A stretch of DNA of 56,488 bases. It comes from Rhodanobacter sp. DHB23. Its GTDB lineage: Bacteria; Pseudomonadota; Gammaproteobacteria; Xanthomonadales; Rhodanobacteraceae. The notes beneath the pieces are model-generated. The model had not been told where the DNA came from, ran no database searches, and saw only the letters and a program-made list of their open reading frames with translations. Positions 52,215 through 56,488 of the stretch are shown here, piece after piece. Made by a program: the position numbers and the translations under genes. The stretch lies in contig NZ_JACYXK010000012.1 of NCBI RefSeq assembly GCF_014842975.1, positions 1-56,488 of the forward strand. Direction: 5' to 3'. Position 1 is the stretch's first letter, and the number at the start of each line of letters is the position of its first letter.

Positions 52215-53333
52215 TCAGCGCGGCGCGGCGTGGATCGCGCCGAGCTGACGAGGCCCGCGTGCGCCGGTGACGGCGGGCAGGTTGCCGGGCAGGCCGAGTA
52301 GGCGTTGCCGGGCCAGCCAGGCGAACGCGGTGGCTTCGAGGAAGTCCGGGTCGACGCCGAATGCGGCCGTGCTGGCCAACGTGCGTGGCGACAACAGATC
52401 GGCAAGCCGGCGCATCAGCGCATCGTTGTGTACACCGCCACCGCAGGCCAGCACGTCTTCCGCATCCGGTGCATGGCGCGCGATGGCTTCGGCCACGCTG
52501 CGCGCGGAGAGTTCGAGCAGGGTGGCCTGTACGTCGGCTGGTGCCAGCGTCGCCACGCGCGGATGCGTGGCCAGCCAGTCGAGATGGAAGTGTTCGCGGC
52601 CGGTGCTCTTGGGGGGCGGCAGCGTGAAATAGGGATCGGCCAGCAGGGCATCGAGCAATGTGTCGTCGACCTTGCCGCAGGCGGCGAATGCGCCATCGCG
52701 ATCGAACGCTTCGCCGCGATGGCGCAGGCACCACGCATCCATCAGGCCGTTCGCGGGGCCGGTGTCGAAGCCGGTGACGTGTCCGTCGGCACCCAGCACG
52801 GTGATGTTGGCGATACCGCCGAGGTTGAGCACCACGCGGGTGTGCCCGGGATGTGCCAGCAGCATCGCATGCACGGCGGGCAGCAAGGGGGCGCCCTGTC
52901 CGCCGGCCGCCACGTCGGCGCGGCGGAAATCCGCCACCACGTCGATGCCGCAGCGCTCGGCGATGGTGGCGGGGTCACCGAGTTGTAGGGTGAATGCGTA
53001 CTCGCCGGTGGGGCGATGGCGCAAGGTCTGGCCGTGCGAGCCGATCGCGCGCACGGCGGCGGCGGGCGTACCGCTTTCCTTGAGCAACACCAGTGCTGCC
53101 TCGGCAAAGCCGTGACCCAACGCGATGTCCAGTCGCCCGAAGGCGTCCAGGTCGATGGCGGTTTCACCTTGCGCCACGGCGAGGATCCGCTCGCGCAGCG
53201 CGGCCGGCCAGGGATGCGTGCGCGCGGCGAGCAGGCGCGGCTGCCCTTGCTCGAACGATACCAGCGCGGCATCGATGCCATCGACGCTGGTGCCGGAGAT
53301 CAGGCCGAGGTACAGCGGTGGGGTGTCACTCAC
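52215..53333 (-). CDS. anmK: Anhydro-N-acetylmuramic acid kinase
   Basis: 372 residues from GTG 53333. Phosphorylates 1,6-anhydroMurNAc to MurNAc-6-P in cell-wall recycling. Hsp70/hexokinase-type fold: ATP loop LGLISGTSVDGIDAALV, catalytic Asp in DVVADFRRADVAAGGQGAPL, VVLNLGGIANITVL, GFDTGPANGLMDAW, and ACGGGVHNDALMRRL. Length matches E. coli AnmK (369). Its start lies 14 bp downstream of the stop of the M23 peptidase gene on the same strand, so the two wall-related genes form an operon. It ends 14 bp from the convergent HTH regulator. Confidence 0.95.
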   Translation of the reverse strand: MSDTPPLYLGLISGTSVDGIDAALVSFEQGQPRLLAARTHPWPAALRERILAVAQGETAIDLDAFGRLDIALGHGFAEAALVLLKESGTPAAAVRAIGSHGQTLRHRPTGEYAFTLQLGDPATIAERCGIDVVADFRRADVAAGGQGAPLLPAVHAMLLAHPGHTRVVLNLGGIANITVLGADGHVTGFDTGPANGLMDAWCLRHRGEAFDRDGAFAACGKVDDTLLDALLADPYFTLPPPKSTGREHFHLDWLATHPRVATLAPADVQATLLELSARSVAEAIARHAPDAEDVLACGGGVHNDALMRRLADLLSPRTLASTAAFGVDPDFLEATAFAWLARQRLLGLPGNLPAVTGARGPRQLGAIHAAPR

Positions 53334-53346
53334 GCGGATGCGATGC

Positions 53347-54795
53347 TCAGTTGTCGCTGTTGGTGGCAGGCGTGTCGCTGCGGGCCAGCTTGATGTGCTG
53401 GTCGATCTGGTCGAGGCGCGCCATTTCCGGCTTCACCACGGTGGCCTTGAACTTCGCCAGTTGCGCCGCGGGCAACGGTTCGGGCTTGGGCAGGGTCACC
53501 GTCTGCGGATTGCGTTGCACGCCGTCCACGCGGAATTCGTAGTGCAGGTGCGGGCCGGTGGCCAGGCCGGTCATGCCCACGTAGCCGATGATCTCGCCCT
53601 GCTTCACGTGCGAGCCCACGCGTTCGCCGGCGGCGAAGCGTGACATGTGGCCATAGGCGGTGCTGATGTCCTTGTTGTGCTGGATCAGCACGAAGTTGCC
53701 GTAGCCGTTTTCCCAGCCGCGGTACTTGATGACGCCATCGCCGGCGGCGTGGATCGGCGTGCCGGTGGGCGCGGCGTAGTCCACGCCCTTGTGCGCGCGC
53801 ATCAGGCCGAGGATCGGGTGCATGCGCGCGGCGCTGAAGGTGGAGGAGATGCGGGTGAAATCCACCGGGATGCGAAGGAACGACTTCTGCAGCGGGCGGC
53901 CGTCCTCGCTGAACCAGCCGTAGCTGCCGTCGTCCTTCCTGAAGCGGTAGGCGGTGTAGCGCTTGCCCTGGTTCACGAACTCGGCGGCCACGATGTCGCC
54001 TTCGCCGTAGCGCGCACCATCGCGGTAGATGTCGTCGTAGATCACGGTGAAGCTGTCGCCTTCGCGCAGGTCCTGCACGAAGTCGATGTCGTACTTGAAC
54101 AGGTCGGCGAGCTTGCCCACCATCGATGCGCTGAGGCCGGCCTGGTCGCCCGCGGCGTACAGACTGCTGCGGATCACGCCATGCGCCACTTGCTCGCGCA
54201 TGTCCATGTCGCGCGGTTGCAGCGTAAGTGCGGGCTCCGGTCCGTCGAGGCGCACGATGGCGCGGTTGGCCTGGTCCTTGTCGAAGCGCACGCCGCGCAG
54301 GCTGCCGCCGGGACCGAGCAGGAAGTCGAACTCCTCGCCAGGATGGATGTGGTGCAGCGCGGATTTCGCATCGCCGGCGGCATCCATCACCTTCTGCAGG
54401 TCGGTGAGGCTCAGGCCGCGGCTGCCGAAGATGTCCGACAGCGTCTGGCCCGGTTGCACGCGCACCACTTGCCAGTCGTCCACCGTGGCGGCGGCTTGCG
54501 GAATCGGATCGGGCTTCGGCAACGCCAGCGGCAGCAGGGTGTGTGCCTCGGCCGTGGACGCAGGCCTCATCGCCGTGGCCCATGCCGGCATGATGAGGCC
54601 GGAGAGCAGGGTCGCCATCAGCGCGGTGCCGGCCAGCACCCAGCGTTCACGGTGCCAGTGGATCGGCGCTGTGGATTCCGAACGATCGAACGACCAGTGC
54701 GCGCAGCGCTCGTAGAAGCTGGTGTGGCGACGCTGTGCCTTGCGGCAAATGGCCTGCTTGCGTGCGCGGAGCCCCCCCCGGATTTTCCCACTCAT
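53347..54795 (-). CDS. M23-family murein endopeptidase (MepM-like) with OapA/LysM-type domain
   Basis: 482 residues from ATG 54795. Basic N-terminal cytoplasmic tail (about 1-50), one membrane segment (about 52-73, WVLAGTALMATLLSGLIMPA), OapA/LysM-like domain (about 100-150; VRVQPGQTLSDIFGSRGLSL), a long middle domain, and the C-terminal LytM zinc domain: HKGVDYAAP (H/D ligands, about 335) and TGPHLHYEF (HxH about 415). Cleaves peptide cross-links to let the wall grow. A run of eight G in codons 6-8 (C at 54772-54779) could slip and shift the frame. anmK follows. Confidence 0.92.
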   Translation of the reverse strand: MSGKIRGGLRARKQAICRKAQRRHTSFYERCAHWSFDRSESTAPIHWHRERWVLAGTALMATLLSGLIMPAWATAMRPASTAEAHTLLPLALPKPDPIPQAAATVDDWQVVRVQPGQTLSDIFGSRGLSLTDLQKVMDAAGDAKSALHHIHPGEEFDFLLGPGGSLRGVRFDKDQANRAIVRLDGPEPALTLQPRDMDMREQVAHGVIRSSLYAAGDQAGLSASMVGKLADLFKYDIDFVQDLREGDSFTVIYDDIYRDGARYGEGDIVAAEFVNQGKRYTAYRFRKDDGSYGWFSEDGRPLQKSFLRIPVDFTRISSTFSAARMHPILGLMRAHKGVDYAAPTGTPIHAAGDGVIKYRGWENGYGNFVLIQHNKDISTAYGHMSRFAAGERVGSHVKQGEIIGYVGMTGLATGPHLHYEFRVDGVQRNPQTVTLPKPEPLPAAQLAKFKATVVKPEMARLDQIDQHIKLARSDTPATNSDN

Positions 54796-54978
54796 GCTGC
54801 GCGGACCTCGTCGTACAAAGTAACAATCCCGCGTAACATAGACGTCGTGTGACAAGTGCGTCAATCCCTTTCCCATCAAGGGTTTGCGCTTGGTTTTCGA
54901 TTAACGCACAATTAACGTTGAAACGTGATTGCCATCGCCCCAATGGCTGTCATGGCAACCATAACCTCCGAGGAATGC

Positions 54979-56190
54979 ATGAGCGAAGCTGAGCAGGCGT
55001 TGGCCACGATTGCGCGTGGCGCCGACGAAATCATCAAGCAGGAGGATTTGCTGGAGCGGTTGAAGGCGGGTCGCCCGCTGCGCATCAAGGCCGGCTTCGA
55101 TCCCACCGCGCCGGACCTGCATCTGGGGCACACCGTGCTACTCAACAAGATGCGCCAGTTCCAGGATCTGGGGCATCAGGTGATCTTCCTGATCGGCGAC
55201 TTCACCGGCATGATCGGCGACCCCACCGGCAAGAACGCCACGCGCAAGCCGCTCACCCGCGAGGACGTGCTGAAGAACGCCGAGACCTATGCTGCGCAGG
55301 TCTACAAGGTGCTCGATCGCGAGCGCACCGAGGTGCGCTTCAACTCCGAGTGGTTCAGCAAGATGGGTGCGGCCGACATGATCAGGCTCGCCGCGCAGCA
55401 CACCGTGGCGCGCATGCTGGAGCGCGATGACTTCGCCAAGCGCTATGCCGCGCAGCAGCCGATCGCCATCCACGAATTCATGTATCCCCTGACCCAGGGC
55501 TATGACTCGGTGGCGCTGGAGGCCGACGTCGAGCTGGGCGGCACCGACCAGAAGTTCAACCTGTTGATGGGCCGTGGCCTGCAGGAGCACTTTGGGCAGA
55601 AGCCGCAGATCGTGCTCACCATGCCGCTGCTCGAGGGCCTGGACGGCGTCAACAAGATGTCCAAGTCGCTGGGCAACTACATCGGCATCGACGAGCCTGC
55701 GATCGACATCGTCACCAAGACGATGAAGATCGGCGATGAGTTGATGTGGAAGTGGATCGACCTGCTCAGCTTCGAGATCGGCGTCGATGAAGCAAAGGCG
55801 CTCAAGCAAGCCATCGAGAGCGGTGGCCTGAATCCTCGCGACGTGAAGTTGCGTCTGGCACGGGAACTGGCCACGCGCTTCCACGATGCGGCTGCTGCCG
55901 AACAGGCCGTTGCGGGCTGGCATGCCGTGGTCCGCGGCGAAGGTGACACTTCGCTGCTGCCGCTCACCGAAGTCGTTGTGCCGGCCGAGGGCCTGCGCCT
56001 GCCGGCCTTGCTTACGGCAGCGGGACTCACCGCGAGCAACTCCGAGGCAAGCCGCAAGCTCAAGGAGCGGGCGGTACGCATCAATGCGGAAGTGGTTGAG
56101 GACGCGCAACGCGTATTCGCCGCAGGATTCGAAGGCGTGCTGCAGGTCGGCAAGCGCAACTTTGCTCGGGTGCGATTGACCGGCGGTTGA
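54979..56190 (+). CDS. tyrS: Tyrosyl-tRNA synthetase
   Basis: 403 residues from ATG 54979 (GAGGA six bases before; the frame is open to 54925, but that part contains the promoter). Class I synthetase: HLGH at 48-51 within [31 protein letters not shown], tyrosine pocket [15 protein letters not shown] and [14 protein letters not shown] at about 225-229, C-terminal S4-like RNA-binding domain ([20 protein letters not shown]). This is the TyrRS form with the short linker found in many gammaproteobacteria. Directly upstream of an rRNA operon promoter, a familiar gene order. Confidence 0.96.
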   Translation: MSEAEQALATIARGADEIIKQEDLLERLKAGRPLRIKAGFDPTAPDLHLGHTVLLNKMRQFQDLGHQVIFLIGDFTGMIGDPTGKNATRKPLTREDVLKNAETYAAQVYKVLDRERTEVRFNSEWFSKMGAADMIRLAAQHTVARMLERDDFAKRYAAQQPIAIHEFMYPLTQGYDSVALEADVELGGTDQKFNLLMGRGLQEHFGQKPQIVLTMPLLEGLDGVNKMSKSLGNYIGIDEPAIDIVTKTMKIGDELMWKWIDLLSFEIGVDEAKALKQAIESGGLNPRDVKLRLARELATRFHDAAAAEQAVAGWHAVVRGEGDTSLLPLTEVVVPAEGLRLPALLTAAGLTASNSEASRKLKERAVRINAEVVEDAQRVFAAGFEGVLQVGKRNFARVRLTGG

Positions 56191-56271
56191 TCGTCAGGCG
56201 CGATTTCGGAGTTTGTTTCGCGCAAGATCAATGACTTGTGCGAAAGAGCAAAAATTCTTCGAAGAAAGTGC

Positions 56272-56300
56272 TTGCCAATATGGGGGGGGCTGCCTACTAT
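56272..56300 (+). promoter_or_regulatory. rRNA operon promoter P1
   Basis: -35 TTGCCA (56272-56277), 17-bp spacer, -10 TACTAT (56295-56300). The spacer includes a run of eight G (56282-56289). An AT-rich stretch with the palindrome TTCTTCGAAGAA (56255-56266) lies upstream where an UP element or Fis site would be. Confidence 0.7.
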
Positions 56301-56367
56301 TCGCGCCCCGCTGCCGCATCGGCACGGTGCGCCACCCACCCCGCAGAAAAATAGTTCTTCGAGGGTG

Positions 56368-56395
56368 TTGACGGACCGAAAAGACGATGTATAGT
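56368..56395 (+). promoter_or_regulatory. rRNA operon promoter P2
   Basis: -35 TTGACG (56368-56373), 16-bp spacer, -10 TATAGT (56390-56395), close to the sigma70 consensus. TTCTTCGA (56355-56362) repeats the sequence found ahead of P1. GC-rich discriminator GGCGG follows, as in stringently controlled rRNA promoters. Confidence 0.8.
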
Positions 56396-56425
56396 AGGCG
56401 GCTCACCGGGACGAAATGTCCTGAA

Positions 56426-56458
56426 GCGGAAAGCTCCGCGGTGATTGGATCTTTGACA
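56426..56458 (+). promoter_or_regulatory. rRNA leader hairpin and boxA-like antitermination site
   Basis: Hairpin GCGGA-AAGC-TCCGC (56426-56439), then TGGATCTTTGACA (56446-56458), close to the boxA consensus TGCTCTTTAACA used by the Nus antitermination complex. The following ..GTGTGCACAGGTGAATTGTG is of the kind seen before 16S genes in this group. The 16S gene itself lies beyond the window. Confidence 0.7.
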
Positions 56459-56488
56459 GTGTGCACAGGTGAATTGTGTGGACGCCTT

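Overview
The window is a GC-rich (by eye well above 60% G+C) chromosomal segment of a gammaproteobacterium. Protein families, intergenic palindromic repeats and the order radC-coaBC-dut-algC ... pyrE-crc point to the Xanthomonadales, most likely the Rhodanobacteraceae (Dyella/Rhodanobacter/Luteibacter group). This placement is by recognition only, without a database search.

Layout. 1-1621: start of a chromosomal integron, with two gene cassettes read leftward (one cut by the window edge), one clear attC site and a full-length integron integrase. 1680-10108: mixed housekeeping and accessory genes (GNAT, thiolase, TonB-like protein, VNG-repeat exported protein, gpmA, a TPR/ATP-grasp protein), plus a 196-bp MITE-like element with perfect 22-bp ends and a 9-bp target duplication. 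10233-16035: EAL phosphodiesterase, zapE, small exported proteins, alpha/beta hydrolase, an AcpH-like protein and a cytochrome c. 16420-24330: a tripartite-type RND efflux set (one adaptor, two different pumps, no outer-membrane channel). 25172-28831: an overlapping operon of an LTA-synthase-family sulfatase, a lysoplasmalogenase and an alkylglycerol-monooxygenase-like protein, suggesting ether-lipid turnover. 28917-30868: 3-hydroxybutyrate dehydrogenase coupled to a patatin-like hydrolase. 30929-43880: mostly core genes (argS, SPOR protein, radC, coaBC, dut, membrane-anchored AlgC-type phosphomannomutase, pyrE, xthA/crc, ampG). The argS-radC gap holds DnaA-box-like 9-mers around an AT-rich patch and a probable small RNA with C-rich loops.

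43877-52201 is the most interesting stretch: seven tightly overlapping leftward genes (KAS III, NAD-dependent epimerase/dehydrogenase, MBL-fold hydrolase, F390-synthetase-like adenylate-forming enzyme, ATP-grasp ligase, GNAT/FemAB-like protein, Rieske oxygenase). They are faced by a divergent HTH regulator with an inverted repeat in the shared control region. This looks like a compact biosynthetic operon for an acyl-derived small molecule whose product I cannot name.

52215-56190 returns to cell-wall and translation genes (anmK, M23 endopeptidase, tyrS). The last 220 bases hold two tandem sigma70-like promoters and a boxA-like element typical of an rRNA operon leader; the 16S gene must begin just past the right edge. 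No tRNA, CRISPR array or complete insertion sequence was seen.
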